Notes under the pieces: generated by a model
The model's input: the letters and a program-made list of their open reading frames with translations, nothing else
What the model was told of the DNA's origin: nothing
The model's database searches: none
Program-made: the position numbers and the translations under genes
Assembly (NCBI RefSeq): GCF_004005855.1
Contig: NZ_SACL01000002.1
Location: 310,001 to 374,000, forward strand
DNA: 64,000 nucleotides
Origin: Rhodovarius crocodyli
GTDB taxonomy: Bacteria > Pseudomonadota > Alphaproteobacteria > Acetobacterales > Acetobacteraceae
Reading direction: 5' to 3'
In this document: positions 44,315-53,006 of the stretch, piece by piece
How the letters are laid out: each line of letters opens with the position of its first letter
Numbering within the stretch: position 1 is the first letter of the stretch

Positions 44315-45364
44315 CTACTGCCCGCGCTCGTACCACCCGCGCGAAGCCCGCACGATCCGCACGACAGAGAGCATCACGGGAACCTCGATCAGCACGCCCA
44401 CCACGGTGGCCAATGCCGCGCCCGACTGGAAGCCGAACAGCACGATGGCGGTGGCGACGGCCAGTTCGAAGAAATTGCTGGCCCCGATCAGCGCGGAAGG
44501 GCCGGCCACGCACCACGCCACCCCGAGCCGCCGGTTGAGCCAATAGGCCAGCCCCGCGTTGAAATAGACCTGGATCAGGATCGGCACGGCCAGCAGCAGG
44601 ATGACGGTGGGCTGGCGCACGATCTGCTCGCCCTGCAGGCCGAACAGCAGCAGCAGCGTGGCCAGCAGCGCCAGCAGGGACCAGGGGCCCAGCCGATCCA
44701 GCACGCGCTGCAGCAGCGGCTGGCCGCCACTCTCCAGCAGGCGGCGCCGCCACAGCTGCGCCACCGCCACAGGCAGCACGATGTACAGCCCGACCGACAG
44801 CAGCAGTGTGTCCCACGGCACGGTGATGGCGGACAGGCCGAGCAGCAGCCCCACCACCGGCGCGAAGGCCACGACCATGATCAGGTCGTTCAACGCCACC
44901 TGGCCCAGGGTGAAGTTGGGCTCGCCATCCACCAGGTTGGACCACACGAACACCATCGCGGTGCAGGGGGCCGCCGCCAGCAGGATCAGCCCGGCCATGT
45001 AGCTGTCGATCTGGTCTGCCGGCAGCAGGGGGCGGAACAGGGTGCCGATGAACAGCCAGCCCAGCAGCGCCATCGAGAACGGCTTCACCAGCCAGTTGAT
45101 GCCGACGGTGGTGGCGATGCCCTTCCAATGCATGCCCAGCTGCCCCAGCGCCGCCGGGTCGATCTTCAGCAGCATCGGGATGATCATCAGCCATACCAGC
45201 AGCGCGACGGGCAGGTTGACCTCGGCGACGGTGGCCGAGCCCAGGGCCTGGAAGGCGCCGGGCATCGCCTGGCCCAGCGCCACCCCGGCCACGATGCACA
45301 GCCCCACCCACAGCGTCAGGAAGCGTTCGAAGATGCCCATCGCGGCAGGCTTGCCGGGCTGCAT
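44315..45364 (-). CDS. acr3: ACR3-type arsenite efflux transporter
   Basis: 349 residues with about ten membrane segments. The conserved ACR3 cysteine lies in AAPCTAMVFVWSNL. NLPVALLVWLMIIPML and DLIMVVAFAPVVGLLLG are typical of the family. It exports arsenite produced by ArsC. I chose the ATG at 45364 (MQPGKPAAMG) because the longer frame reads through arsC out of register. It follows arsC by 11 bp in the arsR-arsC-acr3 order. Confidence 0.94.
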   Translation of the reverse strand: MQPGKPAAMGIFERFLTLWVGLCIVAGVALGQAMPGAFQALGSATVAEVNLPVALLVWLMIIPMLLKIDPAALGQLGMHWKGIATTVGINWLVKPFSMALLGWLFIGTLFRPLLPADQIDSYMAGLILLAAAPCTAMVFVWSNLVDGEPNFTLGQVALNDLIMVVAFAPVVGLLLGLSAITVPWDTLLLSVGLYIVLPVAVAQLWRRRLLESGGQPLLQRVLDRLGPWSLLALLATLLLLFGLQGEQIVRQPTVILLLAVPILIQVYFNAGLAYWLNRRLGVAWCVAGPSALIGASNFFELAVATAIVLFGFQSGAALATVVGVLIEVPVMLSVVRIVRASRGWYERGQ

Positions 45365-45375
45365 CACGGCCTCGC

Positions 45376-45807
45376 TCACGATGCGCGGCCTTCGACGCGG
45401 CGGCCCTCGGCGTCCACCACCTTCTCGCCGTCCTCCTTGGTGAAGGCGCCCTGCTGGGCGGGCAGCAGTTCCAGCACCAGCTCGGAGGGACGGCACAGCC
45501 GCACGCCGGCGGGCGAGACCACGATCGGGCGATTGATCAGGATGGGATGCGCCATCATGGCATCCAGCAGCTGCGCCTCCGTCAGGGCCGGGTCGCCCAG
45601 CCCCAGCTCGGCATAGGGGGTGCCCTTTTCCCGCAGCAGGTCGCGCGCCGTGATGCCCATGCGGGCGATCAGCCCGGTCAGCTCCGCACGGCTGGGCGGG
45701 GTCTTCAGGTATTCGATCACATGCGGCTCGATGCCGCTGTTGCGGATCATCGCCAGCGTGTTGCGAGAGGTCCCGCAATCGGGGTTGTGATAGATCGTGA
45801 CGCTCAT
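45376..45807 (-). CDS. arsC: Arsenate reductase, glutaredoxin-dependent ArsC
   Basis: 143 residues. Catalytic cysteine C12 in YHNPDCGTSRNTL, with the family arginines in LREKGTPYAEL, HPILINRPIVV and VRLCRPSELV. Reduces arsenate to arsenite using glutathione/glutaredoxin, feeding Acr3. Second gene of the operon, 12 bp after arsR. Confidence 0.95.
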   Translation of the reverse strand: MSVTIYHNPDCGTSRNTLAMIRNSGIEPHVIEYLKTPPSRAELTGLIARMGITARDLLREKGTPYAELGLGDPALTEAQLLDAMMAHPILINRPIVVSPAGVRLCRPSELVLELLPAQQGAFTKEDGEKVVDAEGRRVEGRAS

Positions 45808-45819
45808 CTCGGGGCTCCG

Positions 45820-46164
45820 TCAGGGGCAGTCGCAGGCGGCCAGGGCGGCCATGGCGGGGGCGCAGACCTCCGGGTGGCCCTGGCAGCAGTCGCGCATCAG
45901 AAAGGCGATCAGCCCGGACAGCGTGTCGAAGGTGGCGCTGTAGCGGATCGACCGGCCCTCCCGGCGGGACTGGACCAGCCCGGCCTGTTCCAGCTGGTTC
46001 AAATGGAAGGAGAGGCGTGAAGAGGCGGCATCCAGCGCATCCCCGATCGCGCCCGCCGCCAGCCCCTCGGGCCCCGCCGTGACCAGCAGCCGCACGATCC
46101 TGAGGCGGGTTTCCTGCGAGAGGGCGGCGAGGGCAGCGAGGGCTTGCGTTTCGTCCATGGACAT
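45820..46164 (-). CDS. arsR: ArsR-family arsenic-responsive repressor
   Basis: 114 residues. Winged helix with the recognition helix in SSRLSFHLNQLEQAGLV. A C-terminal cysteine set, C93, C94 and C101 in RDCCQGHPEVC, resembles the C-terminal As(III) site of Acidithiobacillus-type ArsR rather than the classic alpha-3 CVC site; two more Cys end the protein. Real start may be ATG 46164 or 46158 (MDETQAL). The operator at 46163-46190 overlaps the upstream ATG, which favours 46158. Confidence 0.92.
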   Translation of the reverse strand: MSMDETQALAALAALSQETRLRIVRLLVTAGPEGLAAGAIGDALDAASSRLSFHLNQLEQAGLVQSRREGRSIRYSATFDTLSGLIAFLMRDCCQGHPEVCAPAMAALAACDCP

Positions 46165-46190
46165 TTCAATATCTCAAAAGAAATTGAAAT
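46163..46190. promoter_or_regulatory. Probable ArsR operator
   Basis: Inverted repeat ATTTCAAT (46163-46170) and ATTGAAAT (46183-46190) with a 12-base spacer, in the divergent gap between arsR and the DUF6428 gene. It can serve both directions, so the whole arsenic cluster may be controlled from one site. Confidence 0.7.
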
Positions 46191-46205
46191 GAAAGTGGCA
46201 GAACG

Positions 46206-46739
46206 ATGAACGTCCCGGCACTTCCCATCGCGATCGCCTTTCCGGCCGATCCCTCGCTGAGTGACCTGCTGTCGGCACTCGCGCTGCACGGCGACCGCGC
46301 GCTGGTCGTCACCTATGCGGACCGCACCATCCGGCCCGGCTTTCACGTCACGGAGGTGAAGGCGGGTTCCTTCGTCACGCTGGACTGCGGCGGCAACCCG
46401 GACAGCTGGCATGAGACGGTGCTTCAGCTGGAGGACCTGCCCGCCAACGACACCACCCCCGACTACATGCCGGTGTCGAAGTTCCTCGCCATCCTGGCCA
46501 GGGTGGGGGAGAAGGTGGCGCTGGACCGCGAGGCGCGCGTCACCTTCGAGCTCGGCCGCCCGGGCGAGGCGATGCAGGTGATGGAGCCCGAGGCGCTGGC
46601 GATCGAGCCCGGCCGCGTCGTGCTGCGCCTCACGCCCCGCGCGGCCATCTGCAAGCCGCGCCATCGCGGTGAGCAGGCGGCCAGGGAGAGGGCCGCCGCC
46701 ACCGCCTGTTGCGCGCCGCGCAGCGGCTGCTGCGGCTAA
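46206..46739 (+). CDS. DUF6428-type protein of arsenic operons
   Basis: 177 residues. The core LVVTYADRTIRPGFHVTEV, SFVTLDCGGNPDSWHETVLQL and MPVSKFLAILARV matches the DUF6428 family, which recurs in ars clusters. The C-terminus is cysteine-rich (ACCAPRSGCCG) and may bind a metalloid (inference). Transcribed divergently from arsR; its last four bases overlap the convergent glutathione peroxidase gene. Confidence 0.82.
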   Translation: MNVPALPIAIAFPADPSLSDLLSALALHGDRALVVTYADRTIRPGFHVTEVKAGSFVTLDCGGNPDSWHETVLQLEDLPANDTTPDYMPVSKFLAILARVGEKVALDREARVTFELGRPGEAMQVMEPEALAIEPGRVVLRLTPRAAICKPRHRGEQAARERAAATACCAPRSGCCG

Positions 46740-47221
46740 CTGCCGGGCAGCAGCGCCTCGATCGCCCCCGCCAGGGACTCCGGCTTGGCGGAGGGCGCAT
46801 AGCGCTTCACCACCCGCCCGTCCGGCGCGATCAGGAACTTGGTGAAGTTCCACTTCACCTTGCGCGTGCCGAAGATGCCGCGCGCTTCCTCGGTCAGGTG
46901 CCGGTAGAGCGGGTGCGCGCCCGGCCCGTTCACCTCGGTCTTGGCGAAGACGGGAAAGGTGACGTCATAGCGGGAGGAGCAGAAGCTCCTGATCTCGGCC
47001 GCATCGCCCGGTTCCTGCGCGCCGAACTGGTTGCAGGGGAAGCCCAGCACCACGAAGCCGCGCGGGGCATAGCGGCGGTACAGCGCCTCAAGCCCCTCAT
47101 ATTGCGGGGTGAAGCCGCAGCGGCTGGCCAGATTCACCACCAGCAGCGCGCGGCCGGCGTAATCGGACAGGCGCTGCTTCTGGCCGTCGATGGTGAGGAG
47201 GTCGGTGTCGAAGCTCGGCAT
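46736..47221 (-). CDS. Glutathione peroxidase (BtuE/Gpx family)
   Basis: 161 residues. Peroxidatic cysteine C35 in NLASRCGFTPQYEGL, then the signature VLGFPCNQFGAQEPG with a conserved Gln, and WNFTKFLIAPDG with the catalytic Trp/Asn. Reduces hydrogen and organic peroxides, using thioredoxin or glutathione. Cytoplasmic: no signal peptide. May share stress relevance with the adjacent ars genes. Confidence 0.94.
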   Translation of the reverse strand: MPSFDTDLLTIDGQKQRLSDYAGRALLVVNLASRCGFTPQYEGLEALYRRYAPRGFVVLGFPCNQFGAQEPGDAAEIRSFCSSRYDVTFPVFAKTEVNGPGAHPLYRHLTEEARGIFGTRKVKWNFTKFLIAPDGRVVKRYAPSAKPESLAGAIEALLPGS

Positions 47222-47381
47222 GGGGTTGAGCTAGCACAAATCGCGGGCAAGGCCAGGGCAGGCTATGCTGCTCTGCACAATTTTGCGGCGCTTGGCGCTT
47301 GCCCTTCGTGGCCGGCGGGGTTACTGCGCCCCCAACATCGGCACCCTGCAATGGGGCCGGTCGCTGACAGCGGAGACAACA

Positions 47382-48395
47382 ATGCAGCGTCGTAACCTTC
47401 TTCTCGGCACCGCCTCGGTCGCCGCGGCGGGCCTGTCGGCCGACCGCGCCATGGCCCAAGGGGGAAACCCTGGCGATGCCTTCCCCAGCCGGCCCATCCG
47501 CCTGGTGGTTCCCTTCGCGCCCGGCGGCGCGGTGGACATCACCGGCCGCGTTCTGGCCGAGCGCCTGCCCTCGATCCTGGGCCAGACCGTCACGGTGGAT
47601 AACCGCGGCGGCGCCGGCGGCAACCTGGGCGGCGATGCCGTCGCCAAGGCCGAAAAGGACGGGCACACCCTGCTGCTGGGCACGGTGACCATGTTCGCGG
47701 CCAACAAGTTCCTGTACCGCCGCTCCATGAGCTATGACCCGATCCGCGACTTCGCGCCGGTCAGCCGGGTGGCGACGGGCACGGTGCTGCTGGTGGTCAA
47801 CAGCCAGAAGCCCTGGCGCACCTTCCAGGAGCTGATCGAGTATGCCCGCCAGAACCCGGGCAAGGTCACGATGGGTTCCTCGGGCACCGGCACGGTCAGC
47901 CACCTGACGATCAGCGCCGTGGCGCGCGCGGCGGGCGTGGACATCACCCATGTGCCCTATCGTGGCGGCGGCCCTGCCATCACGGACCTGCTGGCCAACT
48001 CCATCGACATGATGTTCGACGTGATGCCGGCCCTGATGCCGCATGTGCGCGAGGGCCGCTTCCGCGCGCTCGCCGTCGGCAGCGCGGACCGCGTGGACTA
48101 TGTGCCGGGCCTGGAGAATGTGCCCGGCATGCGCGAACTGCTGCCCAGCGCCAACATCGACATGCAGAGCTGGTACGCCGTGACCGCCCCCTCGGGCGTG
48201 CCGGCCGCGCGCATCCAGCGCCTGCACGACGCCGTGCTGCAGGTGGTCCGCACCCCCGACTACCGCGCGAAGCTGGAGCCGCTGGGCTTCAAGCCCGTGT
48301 GGGACGAGACCCCGGCGGCCTTCGGTGACTATATGCGTGAGCAGGAGCAGCTGTGGCAGCGCATCGTGGCCGAATCCGGCGCCACGCTGGACTGA
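47382..48395 (+). CDS. Bug-family periplasmic binding protein (TctC-like)
   Basis: 337 residues. Tat-like leader MQRRNLLLGTASVAAAG with cleavage near AMAQ. The Bug/TctC fold signatures are SRPIRLVVPFAPGGAVDIT, VDNRGGAGGNLGGD and VPYRGGGPAITDLL. These proteins capture carboxylates or aromatic acids, often without a neighbouring TctAB; none is seen here, and the ligand cannot be predicted. Ends before a strong terminator at 48406. Confidence 0.93.
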   Translation: MQRRNLLLGTASVAAAGLSADRAMAQGGNPGDAFPSRPIRLVVPFAPGGAVDITGRVLAERLPSILGQTVTVDNRGGAGGNLGGDAVAKAEKDGHTLLLGTVTMFAANKFLYRRSMSYDPIRDFAPVSRVATGTVLLVVNSQKPWRTFQELIEYARQNPGKVTMGSSGTGTVSHLTISAVARAAGVDITHVPYRGGGPAITDLLANSIDMMFDVMPALMPHVREGRFRALAVGSADRVDYVPGLENVPGMRELLPSANIDMQSWYAVTAPSGVPAARIQRLHDAVLQVVRTPDYRAKLEPLGFKPVWDETPAAFGDYMREQEQLWQRIVAESGATLD

Positions 48396-48405
48396 TCCGG
48401 CCCAT

Positions 48406-48441
48406 GGCTCCGGGGGCGACCTCCCGGAGCCGTTCTTTTTT
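48406..48441 (+). terminator. Rho-independent terminator after the Bug gene
   Basis: Perfect 9-bp stem GGCTCCGGG/CCCGGAGCC with an 8-base loop, followed by GTTCTTTTTT. Also sits at the end of the convergent CBS-BON gene. Confidence 0.88.
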
Positions 48442-48450
48442 GCGCGGCGC

Positions 48451-49161
48451 CTAGAACGAGGCGCGCATGAGCAGCGGCATGTCCTTCATGCTGTCCTGCA
48501 CCCTGGTCACGCCCGGCACATCGCGCATCAGCACGACCAGCGCCTTGCGCATGTCGTCCGAGCGCGCATAGCCGTAGAGCGTGACCTCGCTGCCCTCCAC
48601 GCTGGGATAGACCCAGAAGGTGTCGGTCCAGGGCTGGCTGCGCAGGGCCTGCACCACGGCCTGCAGCAGCGTGGCCTCGCCCGAGGCGACACGCTCCGCC
48701 GGCTGCTGCAGCACCGCCCGCAGCAGATCCGCGCGGGAGACGATGCCCACCAGCCTGCCCTGGCGCAGCACCGGCACGCGGCGGATCCGGCGCTCCTCCA
48801 TCAGCTGCGCGATCCCGTCCAGGCCGGTGGTCTCCTCGGCCGTCACCAGCTCAGCGGTCATCACATCCCGCGCGGTCTTGCCGCGGGCCTTCACGAAGCG
48901 CTGCAGGGTGGGGGTGGCGGTCCGGAACAGGTCCAGGAACCAGTTGAAGGGGCCGCGCGGTGCATCGGCCAGGCGACGGATCAGGTCGCCCTCCGTCACC
49001 ACGCCCAGCAGCTCCCCCTCCGCACCCACCACCGGCACGGCGGAAATGCCGCGCCCGGCCAGCAGGCGGGCGATCTCGGCCACCGGCATTTCCGGCGGCA
49101 CGACGGTCAGGTTGCTGGACATCACATCCTTGGCACGCATGGCGATAACGATCCCGGTCAT
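48451..49161 (-). CDS. CBS-pair plus BON domain protein
   Basis: 236 residues from MTGIVIAMRAKDVM. Two CBS motifs: MSSNLTVVPPEMPVAEIARLL with GVVTEGDLIRRL, and MTAELVTAEETTGLDGIAQ with GIVSRADLLRAVL. A C-terminal BON domain follows (VYPSVEGSEVTLYGYA, VPGVTRVQDSM). CBS pairs sense adenosyl compounds; BON domains often bind membranes or phospholipids. Role unknown. Confidence 0.9.
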   Translation of the reverse strand: MTGIVIAMRAKDVMSSNLTVVPPEMPVAEIARLLAGRGISAVPVVGAEGELLGVVTEGDLIRRLADAPRGPFNWFLDLFRTATPTLQRFVKARGKTARDVMTAELVTAEETTGLDGIAQLMEERRIRRVPVLRQGRLVGIVSRADLLRAVLQQPAERVASGEATLLQAVVQALRSQPWTDTFWVYPSVEGSEVTLYGYARSDDMRKALVVLMRDVPGVTRVQDSMKDMPLLMRASF

Positions 49162-49311
49162 GGTTGATCCCCTCTCGGGGTATGCGGGGAAGCCTAGATA
49201 CATTTCCAAAAGTTCACGTTGATGCATGTCAAGGAATGGGAGGCGACCACCCCCCTTCTGCTTCCGCCGGAGCTGGGGAAAGATGCCCGGAACAAGAACC
49301 GGAGACGCCCG

Positions 49312-51069
49312 ATGCCCCATGCCGAAATGAGCCGACCCTTGCCCGAGGCGGTCACCGCCTGGCTCGGTGCCTTCGGCCATGCACTGGCGATGGGGGATTC
49401 CACGGCGGCCGCCGCACTGTTCCTGCCCGACGGGCATTGGCGCGACATCCTGGCCTTCGGCTGGGACATCCGCACCACCTCCGGCCCGCAGGAGATAGCG
49501 CGCGTGCTGGGGCAGGCCCTGCCTGCCACCCGCCCGCACGGGTTCCGGCTGGCTGCCGGCCGAACGCCGCCCCGCCATGTGCGCCGCGCCGGGCAGGAGG
49601 TGGTGGAGGCCTTCGCCACCTTCGAGACGGCGGCCGGCCATGCCAACGCCGTGCTGCGCCTGCTGCCGGACCCCGATGCGCCGGGCGAGCTGCGCTGCTG
49701 GATGCTGGCCACCAGCCTGGACAGCCTGCACGGGCATGAGGAAACCACCGGCATGCGCCGGCCGACCGGCGAGGATTTCTCCCGCAAGTTCGGCGCCGAG
49801 AACTGGCTGGACCGGCGTAACCGGGCCCGTGCCTATGCCGACCATGACCCCACCGTGATCGTGGTGGGGGCGGGGCAGGCGGGGTTGGCCATCGCGGCGC
49901 GGCTGTCCCAGCTCGGCCTCGACACGCTGATCATCGACCGGCAGGCGCGCATCGGCGACAACTGGCGCAAGCGCTACCACTCGCTGACGCTGCATAACGA
50001 GGTGCATGTGAACCACATGCCCTACATGCCCTTCCCGCCGACCTGGCCGGTCTTCATCCCGAAGGACATGCTGGCCAACTGGTTCGAGCATTATGTCGAG
50101 GCGCTGGAGCTGAATGCCTGGACCGGCACCAGCCTGACCGCCGGCAGCTATGACGATGCCGCCGGCCACTGGACCGTGACCCTGCGGCGCGAGGACGGCA
50201 CCGAGCGCGTGATGCGCCCGCGCCACCTGGTCTTCGCCACCGGCGTCAGCGGCATTCCCATCATGCCGAACCTGCCGGGGCTGGAGGATTTCCAGGGCAC
50301 GGTGATGCACTCAGGTGCCTATACCGAGGGCTCCGCCTGGAAGGGTAGGCCGGCGCTCGTGCTGGGCACCGGCAACAGCGCGCATGACGTGGCGCAGGAC
50401 CTGCACGCCAGCGGCGCCGATGTCTCGATGATCCAGCGCAGCCCCACCCATATCGTGGGCATCCGCCAGGCCCAGGCCGTTTATTCCATCTATGCCGAGG
50501 GCATTCCCATCGAGGACTGCGACCTGCTGGCCACCGCCATGCCCTATCCCGTGCTGATCAAGGCGTACCAGATCGCGACCGCCCATGCGGCCATCGAGGA
50601 TGCGCCGCTGCTGAAGGGGCTGGCCGATCGTGGCTTCAAGCTGACAGGCGGCGAGGACGATACCGGCTTCCAGATGATGTATCTGCGCCGGGGCGGGGGA
50701 TATTACTTCAATGTCGGCTGCTCAGACCTCGTGGCCGACGGCAGCATCGGGCTGGTGCATTTCCAGGACATCGAGCGTTTCACCGCGACCGGTGTGCTGA
50801 TGAAGGACGGACGGGAAGTGCCGGCGGAGCTGCTGGTCCTGGCCACCGGCTATCGCAACCAGCAGGAGGTGGTGCGCCGCGCCCTGGGTGACGCGGTGGC
50901 CGACCGGATCGGGCCGGTCTGGGGCTTCGACGATGGCGGGGAGTTGCGGAACATGTGGCGCCCGACAGGCCAGCCGGGGCTGTGGTTCACGGCAGGCAGC
51001 CTGGCGCAGTGCCGGATTTATTCGAAGTTCCTGGCGTTGCAGGTGAAGGCGGCCGAACTGAGTAAGTAA
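49312..51069 (+). CDS. Flavin-dependent monooxygenase with NTF2-like N-terminal domain
   Basis: 585 residues from ATG 49312 (MPHAEMSRPL), preceded by GGAGACGCC. Residues about 10-150 are an NTF2/SnoaL-like fold (GDSTAAAALFLPDGHWRD). The FMO part begins with the FAD dinucleotide fold VIVVGAGQAGLAIAARL and has a second Rossmann motif VLGTGNSAHDVAQDL for NADPH, with LATGYRNQQEV near the end. Such proteins oxidise small organic substrates; substrate unknown. The longer in-frame start at 49219 looks unlikely. Confidence 0.9.
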   Translation: MPHAEMSRPLPEAVTAWLGAFGHALAMGDSTAAAALFLPDGHWRDILAFGWDIRTTSGPQEIARVLGQALPATRPHGFRLAAGRTPPRHVRRAGQEVVEAFATFETAAGHANAVLRLLPDPDAPGELRCWMLATSLDSLHGHEETTGMRRPTGEDFSRKFGAENWLDRRNRARAYADHDPTVIVVGAGQAGLAIAARLSQLGLDTLIIDRQARIGDNWRKRYHSLTLHNEVHVNHMPYMPFPPTWPVFIPKDMLANWFEHYVEALELNAWTGTSLTAGSYDDAAGHWTVTLRREDGTERVMRPRHLVFATGVSGIPIMPNLPGLEDFQGTVMHSGAYTEGSAWKGRPALVLGTGNSAHDVAQDLHASGADVSMIQRSPTHIVGIRQAQAVYSIYAEGIPIEDCDLLATAMPYPVLIKAYQIATAHAAIEDAPLLKGLADRGFKLTGGEDDTGFQMMYLRRGGGYYFNVGCSDLVADGSIGLVHFQDIERFTATGVLMKDGREVPAELLVLATGYRNQQEVVRRALGDAVADRIGPVWGFDDGGELRNMWRPTGQPGLWFTAGSLAQCRIYSKFLALQVKAAELSK

Positions 51070-51073
51070 TTAT

Positions 51074-51096
51074 GTTCTTTTTTGGAAAAAAAGAAC
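51074..51096 (+). terminator. AT-rich hairpin terminator after the monooxygenase gene
   Basis: GTTCTTTTTT paired with AAAAAAGAAC around a short GGA loop, five bases after the stop codon. Another short hairpin, CAAAAA/TTTTTG, follows at once. The A/T-rich stem differs sharply from the GC-rich surroundings. Confidence 0.7.
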
Positions 51097-51177
51097 CAAA
51101 AAACTTTTTGATTGTTTCTGAGATGCGCCTGTCTATTAGGGTTTTCCCAAAAAATCACAAAGTCTTTTTGCTTTTTT

Positions 51178-51196
51178 TTCTTCAGAAAAAGAAGAA
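51178..51196. terminator. Second AT-rich hairpin
   Basis: TTCTTC paired with GAAGAA around loop AGAAAAA, preceded by a run of eight T. It may terminate transcripts from either side. The gap between the two hairpins (51097-51177) holds no gene. Confidence 0.5.
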
Positions 51197-51332
51197 TTAA
51201 CCCTCTGGGGCGCTTCCGATATCAATCAGTTTCGTCATTGAATCTTTACCCTCTGCCCCAATAATGCCACGGAGGCGCCCAAACCGCGCCCAGACCCACA
51301 GCCAGGATGGCGACCGTCAAACGAGGTTCGCC

Positions 51333-51407
51333 ATGCGCCTGCTCACCCTGCTTCGGAACTGGCTCAACTACCGCCCCGAGCGCCGCTACATGCGGGGCTC
51401 GCGCTAA
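51333..51407 (+). CDS. Possible 24-residue basic peptide
   Basis: ATG-MRLLTLLRNWLNYRPERRYMR-GSR-stop: amphipathic start and a strongly basic end. Short and without a convincing ribosome site (GAGG lies 9 bases upstream). The last four bases overlap the convergent DsrE gene. Could be real or chance. Confidence 0.3.
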   Translation: MRLLTLLRNWLNYRPERRYMRGSR

Positions 51408-51778
51408 AGGGTCAGCATCTGGGCTCCGGCGCCGATGCGCGACAGGAAGCCCACCAGCCCCGAGACCTCCACGCCGGGCAGCAGGGCAGCGCCGCGCAGC
51501 CCCTCCATCGCCAGCCCGGCGTCGCAGACCAGCAGGCCCACGCCCAGCTCCTGCGCCGCTTCGCGCAGCGCGCTCAGCGGCGCCACCCCGGCCGAGGCAA
51601 CCTCCGCCTCGCGCGGGTCCGCCTCCAGCGGGCGTTCCGCCAGCAGGGCACGGGTTCCGGCATTCGTCGCGAAGATCGTCACGTCCCGGCCGATGGCGGC
51701 CGCCGCGGTGGCCACCATCAACGCGTAATGCGCGCGCTCATGCCCGCCCGAGATCAGGATGATGCCCAAGGCACTCAT
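51404..51778 (-). CDS. DsrE-family sulfur-relay-like protein
   Basis: 124 residues with the DsrE/DsrF fold: GIILISGGHERAHYALMVA, IGRDVTIFATNAGTRALL, LLVCDAGLAMEGL. A cysteine at about position 85 is the only candidate sulfur carrier. It lies directly after the ThiF-like gene (ATGA overlap), which suggests a sulfur-transfer link (inference). Confidence 0.82.
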   Translation of the reverse strand: MSALGIILISGGHERAHYALMVATAAAAIGRDVTIFATNAGTRALLAERPLEADPREAEVASAGVAPLSALREAAQELGVGLLVCDAGLAMEGLRGAALLPGVEVSGLVGFLSRIGAGAQMLTL

Positions 51779-52563
51779 GTGATGTCCGTGATGGTCGGCG
51801 TCTCACCGCACAGGGCGCATGCCAGGTCGCGCTTCAGCCTGATGGTGCGCATGCGCGCATCCAGCGCATCCCATAGCAGCAGGCGGCCGGTCAGGGTTTC
51901 ACCGATGCCCAGGATCAGCTTCAGCACCTCGGTCGCCTGCAGCGTGCCCATCACGCCGGTGACCGCACCCAGCACCCCGGCCTCGGAGCAGCTGGGCACC
52001 AGCCCGTCCGGCGGCGGTTCCGGGTGCAGGCAGCGCTGGCAGGGAAAGCCCTGGCCCTCATGGCTGCGGAAGACCGAGAGCTGCCCCTCGAAACGCAGCA
52101 CGGCGGCCGAGACCAGCGGGCGGCCCAGCAGATGGCACGCATCGCCCAGCAGGAAGCGGGTGGGGAAATTGTCGGTGCCGTCGCAGATGATGTCGTATTG
52201 CGGAATGAGTTCGCGCGCGGTGGCGGCATCCATCCGGCGCTGATGCACCTCCACCTTCACCTCGGGGTTCAGCTGGTGCAGGGCCTCGGCCGCGCTGTCG
52301 GCCTTGTTGCGGCCCAGGCGCTCCGTGGTGTGGGCGATCTGGCGCTGCAGGTTCGACAGTTCCAGCGTGTCGTGGTCGATCAGCCCCAGCGTGCCGACGC
52401 CGGCGGCCGCCAGATACATGGCGAGCGGTGAGCCCAGCCCACCCGCGCCCACGATCAGCACCCGCGCCTCGCGCAGCCGCGCCTGGCCCACCGCGCCCAC
52501 CTGCTGCAGCAGGATGTGGCGGGAATAGCGGTGGATCTCGGCCTCGGAGAAATCCAGGTTCAC
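51775..52563 (-). CDS. ThiF/MoeB/HesA-type adenylyltransferase
   Basis: 262 residues from a GTG start (VNLDFSEAEIHRYSRH) overlapping the dut stop (GTGA). ATP-binding VLIVGAGGLGSPLAMYLA, IDHDTLELSNLQRQ and the active-site loop GLVPSCSEAGVLG. Structural zinc cysteines CQRC and CALC. Adenylates the C-terminus of a ubiquitin-like sulfur carrier (ThiS or MoaD type). Which carrier it serves cannot be read here. Confidence 0.9.
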   Translation of the reverse strand: MNLDFSEAEIHRYSRHILLQQVGAVGQARLREARVLIVGAGGLGSPLAMYLAAAGVGTLGLIDHDTLELSNLQRQIAHTTERLGRNKADSAAEALHQLNPEVKVEVHQRRMDAATARELIPQYDIICDGTDNFPTRFLLGDACHLLGRPLVSAAVLRFEGQLSVFRSHEGQGFPCQRCLHPEPPPDGLVPSCSEAGVLGAVTGVMGTLQATEVLKLILGIGETLTGRLLLWDALDARMRTIRLKRDLACALCGETPTITDIT

Positions 52564-53006
52564 GGCCGGGTGCCCGTGCTGCCGAAGCCGCCCGCGCCGC
52601 GCGTGGAGGAGGGCAGTTCCGCCACCTCCTCGAAATGCCCGCGCGTGACCGGGGCCAGCACGGCCTGCGCCAGCCGCATGCCGCGCTCCACCACGAAGGG
52701 CTCGGCGCCGGTGTTGAGCAGGATGATGCCGACCTCGCCGCGGTAATCCTCGTCGATCGTGCCGGGGGAATTCACCAGCGCGATGCCGTGCTTGAGCGCC
52801 AGGCCGGAGCGGGGGCGGATCTGCCACTCATGCCCGGCGGGCAGCGCCACGCACAGGCCCGTGGGCAGCAAGGCCCGCGCGCCGGGCGCGATGGTGACGG
52901 GGGCGGCCACGGCCGCCAGCAGGTCCATGGCGGCGGCGCCCCCGGTGGCGTAGCTGGGCAGGGGCAGGCCTTCGGCGTGGGGAAGGCGCTGGACCAGGAT
53001 CTTCAT
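52560..53006 (-). CDS. dut: dUTP diphosphatase
   Basis: 148 residues with the five dUTPase motifs: AAAMDLLAAV, RPRSGLALKHGI, NSPGTIDEDYRGEVGI, ERGMRLAQAVLAP and the C-terminal arm RGAGGFGSTG. Hydrolyses dUTP to dUMP, keeping uracil out of DNA. Four-base overlaps with coaBC upstream and the ThiF gene downstream. Confidence 0.97.
   Translation of the reverse strand: MKILVQRLPHAEGLPLPSYATGGAAAMDLLAAVAAPVTIAPGARALLPTGLCVALPAGHEWQIRPRSGLALKHGIALVNSPGTIDEDYRGEVGIILLNTGAEPFVVERGMRLAQAVLAPVTRGHFEEVAELPSSTRGAGGFGSTGTRP

Noticed and set aside
44277-45311. Long alternative frame over acr3
   Set aside because: Gly/Arg/Ala-rich shadow; the ACR3 frame has membrane segments and the conserved cysteine.
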